Source of the DNA: Streptomyces sp. NBC_01445
GTDB lineage: Bacteria > Actinomycetota > Actinomycetes > Streptomycetales > Streptomycetaceae
Length of the DNA: 64,000 bases
Direction: 5' to 3'
Assembly: GCF_035918235.1 (NCBI RefSeq)
Contig: NZ_CP109485.1
Coordinates: 2,480,001 to 2,544,000, forward strand
Of the stretch, positions 53,745-62,385 are shown in pieces. A program made the translations under genes and the position numbers. How positions within the stretch are numbered: position 1 is the first letter of the stretch; the number at the start of each line of letters is the position of its first letter. The notes below the pieces were generated by a model that worked only from the letters and a program-made list of their open reading frames with translations, was not told where the DNA came from and did not search any database.

Positions 53745-54767
53745 CTATCGTGTGAAGTTGGCGGCGATGCGCTGCTGGATGTACTGCTCCGCCGTGATCG
53801 GCGGATATCGGCCGTCCGGCCCCTCGATCACCACGTCGCGGTCGGCCTGGGCGAAGAAGGCGATGCTGTAGCGGGCGCCTCGGTCCTCGCCGGGACCCGG
53901 TGACTTGACCCGGTGGAAGTTGGACGGAAGCCGGTCGTCGCTCCACCGCATCAGCATGTCGCCGATGTTGCAGGTGATGGCGTCGGCCGAGGGCGCCACG
54001 GGCGTCCACTCCTGGGCCTCGGCCTCTTTTCCCGGGCACACCTGCAGGCCGCCCTGCCCGTCCCGCTGGAAGAGCAGCGTCAGGCAGTCGAAGTCGGTGT
54101 GCGCACCGGCCCGCCACACGTTCGGGTCGGGCTCGGCCTCCTCGGGGATCGCGAAGTAGTGCAGCATTCGCAGGGTGGACTGGTGGTGCCTGCTCCGAGG
54201 GTCATGGGCGCGGATGAAGAAGTCGCCGGCGAAGCCCAGCTTGTCGGCGAAGCAGGACAGGACCCGCATCGCCACCTCGCGGCAGCACGTCTCGAAGTCG
54301 AGGGCGCGCAGCCGGAATTCGGGCAGGACGTCGTCGGGCCACAGCCCCTCCATGTGAGGGCGGGTGACCTGGTACGACTCCTTCTGGTCCGGTGTCCCGA
54401 CGGACGGCCTGACCTGGGTCATGGACTCCCACCCGGAGTTGAGGCCCTTCTTCAGCCCATGCCGGGCCTTGTGGGCCTCGGGCAGCGCGAAGAATGCCTC
54501 GGCGTTCGTGAACGCCTCGTCCACCAGGGCCTGTTCGATGCCGTGGTTGACCAGCTGGAAGAACCCGATGTCCGTGGCCGCCGCCCACAGCTCCTCGGTG
54601 ATCTCGGCCTTGCGGGCCTCGAAGTCGGAGAGGTCGATGCGGCGGATCTCCCGGGCCGTGGTCTCGGTTCCGGCCCCGCCCATGCGGGTTTCCTTGTCGA
54701 GTTCGGCGAGGCCGTACGTCGATCGGGGCCTCGTGTGCGGCACAGCACGCGTCGTGATGTCGTTCAT
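53745..54767 (-). CDS. 2-oxoglutarate/Fe(II)-dependent dioxygenase (isopenicillin N synthase-like family)
   Basis: A 340-residue non-haem iron oxygenase. The iron ligands H223 and D225 (GAHTDFDCLTLL) and H285 (SNFHRV) and the 2-oxoglutarate Arg R299 (RYSIAFF) are in place; the N-terminal DIOX_N part includes GFFQLVNHGIEQALVD. Fungal thymine-7-hydroxylase and xanthine dioxygenase come from related families, so hydroxylation of a methyl or ring carbon of a nucleobase would fit its pairing with an NCS2 permease. A small dyad, GTACTC/GAGTAC at 54776-54789, sits just upstream and contains the ribosome binding site. Confidence 0.9.
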   Translation of the reverse strand: MNDITTRAVPHTRPRSTYGLAELDKETRMGGAGTETTAREIRRIDLSDFEARKAEITEELWAAATDIGFFQLVNHGIEQALVDEAFTNAEAFFALPEAHKARHGLKKGLNSGWESMTQVRPSVGTPDQKESYQVTRPHMEGLWPDDVLPEFRLRALDFETCCREVAMRVLSCFADKLGFAGDFFIRAHDPRSRHHQSTLRMLHYFAIPEEAEPDPNVWRAGAHTDFDCLTLLFQRDGQGGLQVCPGKEAEAQEWTPVAPSADAITCNIGDMLMRWSDDRLPSNFHRVKSPGPGEDRGARYSIAFFAQADRDVVIEGPDGRYPPITAEQYIQQRIAANFTR

Positions 54768-55099
54768 CGCGGCAAGTACTCCTGAGTACGTCGAAGTGGT
54801 GTTCTCCGAGTCCTACGAGGTGCAGTCACCGCCCCTGCACCCCCACCGCGGACACTCAGAGGTCCGCGGGCACGGTCGGCCTCGGACCCGTCCGTGGGCC
54901 CGGCGCCGTGGGCTGGCATACGCCCCGTCGACAAGGGCCATGCGCGATGAAGTCAGCCTGGCGGCACCGTGTTTCATCCGAGAACCAGTTCTGTTACTGC
55001 GGCAGCACGTCCACGACGAACGGCGACGTGGGTGTGGCGGCAGTACGGCCGAAGTCGGGGCCATACCCCAGATGCTGTGCTCGGCGCCGCCCGCCTGTC
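54768..55099. other. Upstream region of the oxygenase gene, no gene recognised
   Basis: 332 bp between the oxygenase start and the next IS. It holds the GTACTC/GAGTAC dyad at 54776-54789 and presumably the promoter of the oxygenase-permease operon. Frames on either strand carry no known family. Confidence 0.6.
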
Positions 55100-56300
55100 C
55101 CGCTCGCAAATACGATTCCGGCTCTGGCGTGCAGCTTCTCCACGCGGGGCAACGGCCTCCACGGCGCTTGGGATGATCCTTCGATGTCGCTGTCGATCGT
55201 CACCACGCTGGTCCGGAATCTGATCAAGGTGCCCGCTGCCGTGTTCCGCAGCCACCTGGCCAAGGATGCGGAGGTGTTGGCGTTGCGGCACAACAACGCC
55301 GTGCTGCGCCGCCAGATCGCCCGGGTCCGCTACGAGCCCGCCGACCGGATCTGGCTCGCCGTCCTCTCCCGGCTCGTCCCGCGGGAGCACTGGCGTCAAG
55401 CCTTCGCAGTCACCCCCACCGCACTGCTGCGCTGGCACCGACCACTCGTTGCCCGGACGTGGACTTTCCCCCGACACTGCCGCCCGGGCAGACCCTCCAC
55501 CGCATCCACCGTCAAACAGCTCATCCTGCGCCTGGCTCGGGAGAACAACAGCTGGGGCCACCGCCGGATACAAGGCGAACTCGCCCGCCTCGGCCACCGT
55601 ATGGGAGATCCTGCATTCCTCGGGAGTTGGCCCCGCCCCGCAGCGCTCCGGCCCCACCTGGCGTCAATTCCTCACCACCCAGGCCCACGGCATCATCGCC
55701 GCCGACTTCCTGCACCTCGACACCGTGGCGCTCAAGCCCCTGTACGCCCTGATCTTCATCGAACACGGCACCCGCCGCGTCCACCTCGCCGGCGTCACCG
55801 CCCACCCCACCACCGCGTGAACCGTCCAGCAGGCCAGGAACCTTGCCATGACGCAGGGGCACCGGATGGACTCCCTGCACTTCCTCCTCCGGGACCGGGA
55901 CAGCAAATACACCCGCACCTTCGACGCCGTCTTCGAAGCCAACGACGTGGAGATCCCGCTCAGCCCGCCGCAGGCGCCCAAAGCGAACGCGATCTGCGAG
56001 CGAGTCGTGGGCGCCCTCCGCCGCCAGCTCCTCGACCGCATGCTGATCTACAACGAGGCCCATGCTCGCGCAGTCCTGGCCGAATACATCAGGCACTACA
56101 ACGGGCACCGCCCCCACCAGTCCCGGCAGCAACTGCCCCCGGACAGCGCCGAACCGGCCACCCCGGCCACCGTCACCGACCTCCAGGCCCACCGGATCCG
56201 GCGTCAACGCCTCCTCGGAGGCCTGATCAACCAGTACCAGAGAACCGCCTGACCTAAGGCCTCGCCGCAGCTCACAGCACCGGATCATATTTTCGAGCGG
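55100..56300. mobile_element. Decayed insertion sequence, about 1.2 kb
   Basis: Left end CCGCTCGCAAATACGATTCC at 55100 and right end (reverse complement, from 56300) CCGCTCGAAAATATGATCC match with few changes, which marks the inverted repeats. They enclose one broken transposase gene. No target duplication was made out. Confidence 0.7.
55184..56252 (+). pseudogene. Integrase-core transposase with a frameshift and a nonsense codon
   Basis: The family start is MSLSIVTTLVRNLIKVPAAV, followed by HNNAVLRRQIARVRYEPADR. A frameshift near 55600 separates the DNA-binding half (RIQGELARLGHRMG) from the core (TVWEILHSSGVGPAP, IIAADFLHLDTVALK). A TGA at 55818 replaces the Trp of the HPTTAW segment. The rest follows in frame: LLRDRDSKYTRTFD, APKANAICERVVGAL and LLGGLINQYQRTA. 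All three catalytic acids are readable, so inactivation is by reading-frame damage only. It is related to the fragment at 37020. Confidence 0.88.
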
Positions 56301-56546
56301 CGCAGGACCCGGCTCGAGCTGACGACCGCGGCCGAATGACTCTTCGGTCTTCGTGGTGGACCTGCTGGACTCGTATTCCAGCACAACCGGGTGGAGCAGC
56401 GCCTGGTGACCTTGGCCGCTCCTCCCCTACGACGTGCTGCGTCGTGCCCCGGGGTTGGCGCCGCAATGCTCCTCACTGCCGCTCCTGCTTCCGCCTCCGC
56501 AGCGTCCGAACGGTTCCGCTGCGACTCAGTGACCGCCGAAGGCCAC

Positions 56547-57176
56547 ATGCTGACCCATGTCGCAGCAGCGGTCGGTGTACTTGGCCTGCTGACCGTCGTG
56601 CCCGGCCCGGACATGGCCGTGGTGACCCGGCGCGCTCTCTCGGCGGGGCCCGCGGACGCATTGCGGACCGTGGGCGGGATCGCGTCCGGGCTGCTGGTCT
56701 GGGGCGCGCTCACGATGGCCGGACTCGCCGCCGTGCTGGCCGCCTCGCCCTCGACATATCTGACCGTCAAGCTCCTGGGCGCCGGCTTCCTGGTGTTCCT
56801 GGGCGCGCAGGCACTGTGGCAGAACCGCCCCGCCGCGCCCGCCATCGCAACCCGTCCCGGCAGTACCGGGGCCCGGCCCACGGGGAGCCCATGGCGGACG
56901 GGACTGATCAGCAACGTTCTCAATCCGAAGATCGCCGTCTTCTACACCGGGTTGCTCCCCACGCTGGCGCCGCCCCGACTTCCGGCAACCTTGGCCATGA
57001 CGCTCCTCGTCGTCCTCCACGCCGCACTCACGCTCGCCTGGATGGGCAGCTACGTGTTCCTGCTGTCCAAGGGCGAGCGGACCCTCGAGAAGCCGCGGAT
57101 CCGCCGCGCTCTGGGGCGGACCACAGGCGTCGTGCTGATCGGCTTCGGCCTCGCGGTCGCGACCGCCTCCGTCTGA
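56547..57176 (+). CDS. LysE/RhtB-family amino acid exporter
   Basis: A 209-residue inner-membrane exporter with about six hydrophobic segments. MLTHVAAAVGVLGLLTVVPGPDMAVVTRRAL contains the family PGPD motif, followed by GIASGLLVWGALTMAG and GLISNVLNPKIAVFYTGLLP. ATG at 56547 has GAAGG upstream; the longer open frame has no homology. Such proteins export basic or neutral amino acids or analogues. It lies upstream of the amino acid-modifying operon and may protect against amino acid excess, though it could be independent. Confidence 0.9.
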   Translation: MLTHVAAAVGVLGLLTVVPGPDMAVVTRRALSAGPADALRTVGGIASGLLVWGALTMAGLAAVLAASPSTYLTVKLLGAGFLVFLGAQALWQNRPAAPAIATRPGSTGARPTGSPWRTGLISNVLNPKIAVFYTGLLPTLAPPRLPATLAMTLLVVLHAALTLAWMGSYVFLLSKGERTLEKPRIRRALGRTTGVVLIGFGLAVATASV

Positions 57177-57227
57177 GCTCGGACCGGGGTTTCCCCACCC
57201 TGTACCGGACTGGAGGAGCCGAGCACG

Positions 57228-57571
57228 ATGCGCTGGGAAGCACTCCTGGTGGCCGCCACTGGTCTCCGGCTCGGCGCCGGCATCGCCTGGACCACGCTCA
57301 TTCCCCTCGCCCGCGGCCTCACCGGTGCCGCACCTCAAATCTCCGCCGGCGCGGCGGTCGCCTTGGTGGCCGACACGGTCTTCCTCGGCCTGGCTGCCAC
57401 CGGTCTGCCCACGCGTGCGCTGCTCCGCGGCCACCCCACGGAAGCGGCGGCCGGACGGCAGTGGCCGTTTACGTGCGACCCGGGGCATTCGCGGTGCTCC
57501 GGGCCGGGTTCGTCGGCGCGTATGAACAGGCGGCCACGGATTCGTCGGCATGGACCAACAGCGGTGCCTGA
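57228..57571 (+). pseudogene. Short hydrophobic protein gene, apparently frameshifted
   Basis: The frame starts with ATG after GGAGGAG: MRWEALLVAATGLRLGAGIAW, then AVALVADTVFLGLAATGLPTRALLRG, with two possible membrane segments. From about 57440 the protein-like sequence continues in another frame as GGRTAVAVYVRPGAFAVLRAGFVGAYEQAA and stops at 57571, while the original frame becomes Arg/Pro/Cys-rich. I do not recognise a family. Either one base was lost or gained, or only the first 75 codons are real. Confidence 0.45.
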
Positions 57572-57639
57572 TCCCCCTCCTAGGGTCGCACTGGAGACCA
57601 GCAGGTGCTCCAGTGCGTCCTCGACGAGGAGACGAAAGC

Positions 57640-59115
57640 GTGCAGACACTTTTGCGTGGCGGCCGTGTCATTGATCCGGGAACAGGGTTCGACGGCATCG
57701 CCGACGTCCTCGTGTCCGACGGCGTGGTCAGAGCTGTGGCCGCGGGGCTCGACGTGCCACCGGGATGCGAGGTCGTCGACGTCACGGGGTTGGTCGTCGG
57801 TCCGGGGTTCGTCGACCTGCACAGCCACGTGCACTCCGTCGCGGGGCAGCGGCTGCAGGCCATGGACGGTGTGACGACGGCCCTCGACCTGGAGTCGGGC
57901 CTCATGCCCATCGGGCGTGCGTACGCCGAGGCCGCCGCGGACGGACGCCCGCTGCACTACGGCTTTTCCGCCTCGTGGGGCGGCGCCCGGGCCCAGGTGC
58001 TCGCCGGTATTCAGCCCGACGCACAGATCGGGAGCGGCCTCGCGGTGCTGGGAAACCCCGCATGGCAGCGCTCCTCCACCGATCGTGAACTCGCCGAATG
58101 GCTGGCCCTGATCGAGGGTGAACTGGCCGCAGGAGCGCTCGGTATCGGAGTCCTCCTCGGGTACGCGCCGCACAGTGATCCGGCCGAGTTCCTCGCCGTC
58201 GCCCGGCTCGCCGCGAAGGCCGGTGTGCCGACGTACACCCACGTCCGTGAGCTGGTCGAGGTGGATCCCGGCACTCCGGCGGACGGCTCCGAGGAGATCG
58301 TCATCGCCGCGGCCGAGACCGGCGCCGCGATGCACCACTGCCACGTCAACAGCACGTCGGGCCACCACATCGACCGGGTACTCGGCGCGTTGGACGGCTC
58401 ACGGCGGTCGGGATCCCGGGTGACGGTCGAGGCCTACCCCTACGGGGCGGGCAGCACCGCGATCGGCGCGGCCTTCCTCGACGCCGAACGCCTGCGGATG
58501 AAGGGCCTGTCCCCGTCGAGCGTCGTGATGCTCGAATCGGGGGAACGCATCGCCGACGAGGGGCGCCTGCGGCAGTTGCGCAACACTGACCCCGGGGCGC
58601 CCTGCATTCTGGAGTTCCTCGACGAGGGCAACTCGTGCGATCTCGCGATGCTGCACCAGGCGCTGGCCTTCCCAGACGCGATCGTCGCCAGTGACGCGAT
58701 GCCGGTCTACTGGCCCGACGGCAGCAACGACAGCACCGAGTGGCCGCTGCCGCCCGGGGGAACGACGCACCCACGCACCGCGGGAACGTTCACCAAGACG
58801 CTGCGCGTGATGGTGCGGGAGAGCGGCGCCTGGGACTGGCCGGAGGCGTTCCGGCGCTGTGCCCACCTGCCGGCGCGCGTCCTCGACGACGTGGCGCCGG
58901 GCGCGCGGGGGAAGGGACACCTCGGCGTCGGCGCGGACGCCGACATCGTCGTCCTCGACCCGGTGACGATCACCGATTGCGCGACCTACTTCGACTCCAC
59001 GCGGCCGTCCGTGGGCGTGCGGCACCTGTTCGTCGGTGGTGTTCCGGTGGTCAGTGCGGGGGAGCTTCAAGTCGACGCGCTCGCCGGACAGCCGCTGCGA
59101 GGTGAGCCGCGATGA
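57640..59115 (+). CDS. N-acyl-D-amino acid deacylase-type amidohydrolase
   Basis: A 491-residue amidohydrolase of the D-aminoacylase/dihydroorotase-like group. LLRGGRVIDPGTGFDGIADVLVSDG is the beta-sandwich start, VVGPGFVDLHSHVHS the first metal site, and later metal region residues are in PTYTHVRELVEV, MHHCHVNSTSGHHID and IVASDAMPVYW. The C-terminal HLGVGADADIVVLDPVTI closes the composite domain. GTG at 57640 follows GAGGAGA. D-Aminoacylases remove an acyl group from N-acyl-D-amino acids. It is coupled to the M20 gene (ATGA overlap). Other cyclic or acylated substrates are possible. Confidence 0.88.
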   Translation: MQTLLRGGRVIDPGTGFDGIADVLVSDGVVRAVAAGLDVPPGCEVVDVTGLVVGPGFVDLHSHVHSVAGQRLQAMDGVTTALDLESGLMPIGRAYAEAAADGRPLHYGFSASWGGARAQVLAGIQPDAQIGSGLAVLGNPAWQRSSTDRELAEWLALIEGELAAGALGIGVLLGYAPHSDPAEFLAVARLAAKAGVPTYTHVRELVEVDPGTPADGSEEIVIAAAETGAAMHHCHVNSTSGHHIDRVLGALDGSRRSGSRVTVEAYPYGAGSTAIGAAFLDAERLRMKGLSPSSVVMLESGERIADEGRLRQLRNTDPGAPCILEFLDEGNSCDLAMLHQALAFPDAIVASDAMPVYWPDGSNDSTEWPLPPGGTTHPRTAGTFTKTLRVMVRESGAWDWPEAFRRCAHLPARVLDDVAPGARGKGHLGVGADADIVVLDPVTITDCATYFDSTRPSVGVRHLFVGGVPVVSAGELQVDALAGQPLRGEPR

Positions 59116-60224
59116 CGGCGACGCGTTCCGAAGCGACGGTGGAGGCGCTCCTCGCCGACATCGAGACCCTGGTGCGGTGCGAGTCGCCGTCCTCCGATCA
59201 CGAAGCCGTCGCCCGCAGCGCAGACGTCGTGGCGGCGCTGGGGCGCAGGCTGCTGGACGCGGAACCGGACCGCGTGGTGATCGACGGGTGTACGCATCTG
59301 AGGTGGCGCTTCGGCGAGGCGCCGCGTGTGCTGCTGCTCGGGCACCACGACACCGTGTGGCCCGCCGGATCGCTGGAGACGCACCCGTACTCCGTCCTGG
59401 ACGGAGTGCTGCGCGGGCCGGGCTGCTTCGACATGAAGGCGGGCGTCGTGATGGCGCTGCACGCCGCCGCGGCCGCCGGGAACCGCTCGGGTCTTTCGGT
59501 CCTCGTCACCGGCGACGAGGAGATCGGCTCCCCGTCGTCGCGGCGCCTGATCGAGGATGAGGCTCGCGGCTGCGAAGCGGTCTTCGTGCTGGAGGCGTCG
59601 GCCGACGGCGGAGCGCTCAAGTGCCGCCGCAAGGGCGTCTCCCTGTACCGGATCGACGTGGACGGCCGGGCCGCGCACGCCGGGCTCGAACCGGAGAAGG
59701 GTGTGAACGCCGGAGTGGAGGTGGCGCACCAGATCCTCGCCGTCGCCGCACTCGCCGACGCCGAACGGGGTACGACCGTCGTGCCGACGGCCCTGTCCGC
59801 CGGTACCACGACCAACACCGTTCCCGCGCGTGCCGGCGTGGCGGTCGACGTACGTGTGTGGGACGAAGCGGAACAGCGGCGGGTCGATCAGGCCGTGCGG
59901 GACCTGAGGCCCGTACTCGACGGCTCGCGGATCCGGATCTCGGGTGGCATCAACCGCCCGCCGCTGCAGGCGGACGCGTCCTCGGGGCTGTTCGACCTCG
60001 CCGCGACGCTCGCTGCCGAACTCGGTCTCGGAAATCTCACCGCCGCCGCTGTCGGCGGTGCCTCGGACGGGAACTTCACCGCCGGACTCGGGGTCCCCAC
60101 CCTCGACGGCCTCGGTGCCGTGGGCGGCGGTGCGCACGCCGACGACGAACATGTCGTCGTCGCCGAACTGCCGCGGCGCACTGCCCTGTTGACCGCCCTG
60201 ATCGACGCCGTGTCGGCGAAATGA
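59112..60224 (+). CDS. M20-family metallopeptidase/deacylase (ArgE/DapE/CPG2-like)
   Basis: A 370-residue M20 enzyme with the full dinuclear zinc set: H78 and catalytic D80 (LLGHHDTVWP), D107 (GCFDMKAG), E136 and E137 (TGDEEIGS), and a late His in GGGAHADDEH. The dimerisation lid occupies about 180-290 (RKGVSLYRIDVDGRAAHAG). Family members deacylate N-acyl-L-amino acids or N-succinyl amino acids. Its ATGA overlap with the amidohydrolase and the racemase gene two genes downstream fit a role in releasing the free amino acid. Confidence 0.92.
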   Translation: MTATRSEATVEALLADIETLVRCESPSSDHEAVARSADVVAALGRRLLDAEPDRVVIDGCTHLRWRFGEAPRVLLLGHHDTVWPAGSLETHPYSVLDGVLRGPGCFDMKAGVVMALHAAAAAGNRSGLSVLVTGDEEIGSPSSRRLIEDEARGCEAVFVLEASADGGALKCRRKGVSLYRIDVDGRAAHAGLEPEKGVNAGVEVAHQILAVAALADAERGTTVVPTALSAGTTTNTVPARAGVAVDVRVWDEAEQRRVDQAVRDLRPVLDGSRIRISGGINRPPLQADASSGLFDLAATLAAELGLGNLTAAAVGGASDGNFTAGLGVPTLDGLGAVGGGAHADDEHVVVAELPRRTALLTALIDAVSAK

Positions 60225-60309
60225 GCTCCGTGCGCCACGACGAACGCGGCGGACAACCCTGGCGCGGCACCACCGTGGCCCGCCAGGCAAGCCCGGAAAG
60301 GACAGTCCC

Positions 60310-61206
60310 GTGACCCATCTTGCGACACATGAGTCAGCTCTGGTTTCCCCGGCTGTGAGTGCAGCCGCGCTGGCCGCCGCGACCGCTGCGGCCGCCGCCT
60401 CACGTGTGGAAATCCGGGACCTGACCGAGGTGTCCGACCTGACCGAGGTCTGCCGGCTCTTCGCCTCGATCTGGCAGCCGGGCGCCGGTGCCCAACCGGT
60501 GACGACCGAGCTGCTGCGGGCGATGGCCGCGGCGGGGAACTATGTCGCGGGGGCGTATGAAGGGGACGAGCTCCTGGGAGCCTGCCTCGGCTTCTTCGGT
60601 AGCCCGGCCAAGGCGAGCCTGCACAGTCACATCGCCGGGGTCGCGCCGCGAGGCCTCGGCCGGGGGATCGGGTTCGCCCTCAAACTGCACCAGCGCGCCT
60701 GGGCGTTGCGCCAGCACGTCTCGCTGATCACCTGGACGTTCGATCCCCTGGTCCGGCGGAACGCGCATTTCAACCTGGCCAAGCTCGGCGCCGGTCCGGC
60801 GCGCTACCTGCCCGACTTCTACGGGCCGATGCGCGACGGCATCAACGGCGCCGGTGACACCGACCGGCTGATGGTCCGTTGGGACCTGTCAGGCCCGGTG
60901 GCCTCCGCCGCCTCGCTCGGTGAGCCCGCCCGGGTCGATGCCGACGCGCTGCGGGAGCACGGTGCGGCAGCCGCCCTGTCCGTCGCACCTGACGGGGGCC
61001 CGCTGACCGCAGTGGCCGACGGGCCGGTCGTCCTGGTCGGTGTGCCGTCGGACATCGAGACACTCCGGCGCACGGACCCGGGCCGGGGCCAGGCGTGGCG
61101 CGTCGCGCTGCGGGAGGTGTTGGGAGGCCTGATGGCGGAGGAAGCCAGGGTCGTCGGATTCGATCGTGCCGGATGGTACGTGGTCTCAAGGGAGAAGCCG
61201 TCATGA
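60310..61206 (+). CDS. GNAT-superfamily N-acyltransferase (COG3375 type)
   Basis: A 298-residue acyltransferase of the group repeatedly found beside N-acylamino acid racemases. The N terminus is Ala-rich, with a short duplication (DLTEVSDLTEV at about 37-47). The GNAT core runs from about 50 to 195: NYVAGAYEGDELLGACLGFFG, SHIAGVAPRGLGRGIGFALKLHQRAWA with the acetyl-CoA loop R-G-L-G-R-G, then WTFDPLVRRNAHFNLAKLGA. In the characterised Geobacillus pathway the equivalent GNAT protein succinylates D-amino acids. GTG at 60310 follows GGAAAGGA. It overlaps the racemase start by four bases. Confidence 0.88.
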   Translation: MTHLATHESALVSPAVSAAALAAATAAAAASRVEIRDLTEVSDLTEVCRLFASIWQPGAGAQPVTTELLRAMAAAGNYVAGAYEGDELLGACLGFFGSPAKASLHSHIAGVAPRGLGRGIGFALKLHQRAWALRQHVSLITWTFDPLVRRNAHFNLAKLGAGPARYLPDFYGPMRDGINGAGDTDRLMVRWDLSGPVASAASLGEPARVDADALREHGAAAALSVAPDGGPLTAVADGPVVLVGVPSDIETLRRTDPGRGQAWRVALREVLGGLMAEEARVVGFDRAGWYVVSREKPS

Positions 61207-62309
61207 AGCCCAGTGGTGTGGAACTTCTGCGTGTGCAGATGCCGTTGGTGGCACCGTTCCGGACGTCATTCGGTACGCAGGACGTACGGGAACTGCTGCT
61301 CGTACGCGTCGTGACGCCGAACGGCGAGGGCTGGGGCGAGTGCGTCACCATGGGAGGGCCGCTCTACTCCTCGGAATACGTCGACGGTGCCGAACACGTG
61401 CTGCGGAACTTCCTGGTCCCGGCCCTGATGGAGGCGGGCGAGGGCACCGCGAGCCGGGTCGCGCCCCTTCTGGCCAGGTTCAAGGGTCACCGGATGGCGA
61501 AGGCCGCGCTCGAAATGGCCGTGCTCGACGCCGAACTGCGAGCACACGACCTGTCCTTCGCCGCCGCGCTCGGGTCCGCACGGGACTCCGTTCCGTGCGG
61601 GGTCTCGGTCGGCATCATGGACTCCGTCCCCCAACTCCTTGATGTGGTGGGCGGCTATCTCGACGCCGGCTATGTGCGGATCAAGCTGAAGATCGAACCC
61701 GGTTGGGACGTCGAGCCGGTGCGAGCGGTGAGGGAGCGTTTCGGCGACGACGTGCTGCTGCAGGTCGACGCCAACACGGCGTACACCCTGTCCGACGTGT
61801 CCCAGCTCGCCCGTCTGGATCCCTTCGAGCTCCTCCTCATCGAGCAGCCCCTGGACGAGGAGGACCTCCTGGGCCACGCCGAGCTGTCCCGTCGCATCCG
61901 CACGCCGGTCTGCCTCGACGAGTCGATCGTGTCCGCCCGCTCCGCTGCCGACGCGATCACGCTCGGCGCCTGCCGCATCGTGAACATCAAGCCCGGCCGG
62001 GTCGGCGGGTACCTCGAGGCGCGGCGGGTGCACGATGTCTGCGCCGCCCATGGGATCCCCGTGTGGTGCGGTGGCATGATCGAGACCGGGCTCGGCCGGG
62101 CGGCCAACGTCGCGCTCGCCTCGCTGCCCGGGTTCACCCTGCCCGGAGACACCTCGGCGTCGGACCGGTTCTACCGGACCGACATCACCGAACCGTTCGT
62201 CTTGAAGGACGGACACCTGCCGGTGCCCCAGGGGCCGGGCCTCGGTGTCACGCCGATTCCCGACCTGCTGGCGGAGGTCACGACCTCGAAGGTGTGGCTC
62301 GGTTCGTAG
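61203..62309 (+). CDS. N-acylamino acid racemase / o-succinylbenzoate synthase family
   Basis: A 368-residue enolase-superfamily enzyme of the muconate-lactonising subgroup. K161 and K163 (RIKLKIEPG), D189 (QVDANTAY), E214 (LLIEQPLD), D239 (CLDESIV) and K263 (NIKPGRVGG) are all present. Length and numbering coincide with the characterised Amycolatopsis N-acylamino acid racemase/OSBS. The context (GNAT acyltransferase, M20 and D-aminoacylase-like deacylases; no men genes) argues for N-acyl or N-succinyl amino acid racemisation rather than menaquinone synthesis. ATG at 61203 overlaps the GNAT stop (ATGA) and follows GGGAGAAG. Confidence 0.92.
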   Translation: MKPSGVELLRVQMPLVAPFRTSFGTQDVRELLLVRVVTPNGEGWGECVTMGGPLYSSEYVDGAEHVLRNFLVPALMEAGEGTASRVAPLLARFKGHRMAKAALEMAVLDAELRAHDLSFAAALGSARDSVPCGVSVGIMDSVPQLLDVVGGYLDAGYVRIKLKIEPGWDVEPVRAVRERFGDDVLLQVDANTAYTLSDVSQLARLDPFELLLIEQPLDEEDLLGHAELSRRIRTPVCLDESIVSARSAADAITLGACRIVNIKPGRVGGYLEARRVHDVCAAHGIPVWCGGMIETGLGRAANVALASLPGFTLPGDTSASDRFYRTDITEPFVLKDGHLPVPQGPGLGVTPIPDLLAEVTTSKVWLGS

Positions 62310-62385
62310 CACGCGACGAATTCGCCGTGAAATCCGGTCGGATCCGACCAACAGGTTTCGGTGCGCCCGGAGTTACCTTTGGGCG

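Noticed and set aside
61203..62309. Calling the enolase-superfamily enzyme menC
   Set aside because: No menaquinone genes are near, and the acyltransferase and deacylase context fits N-acylamino acid racemisation better.
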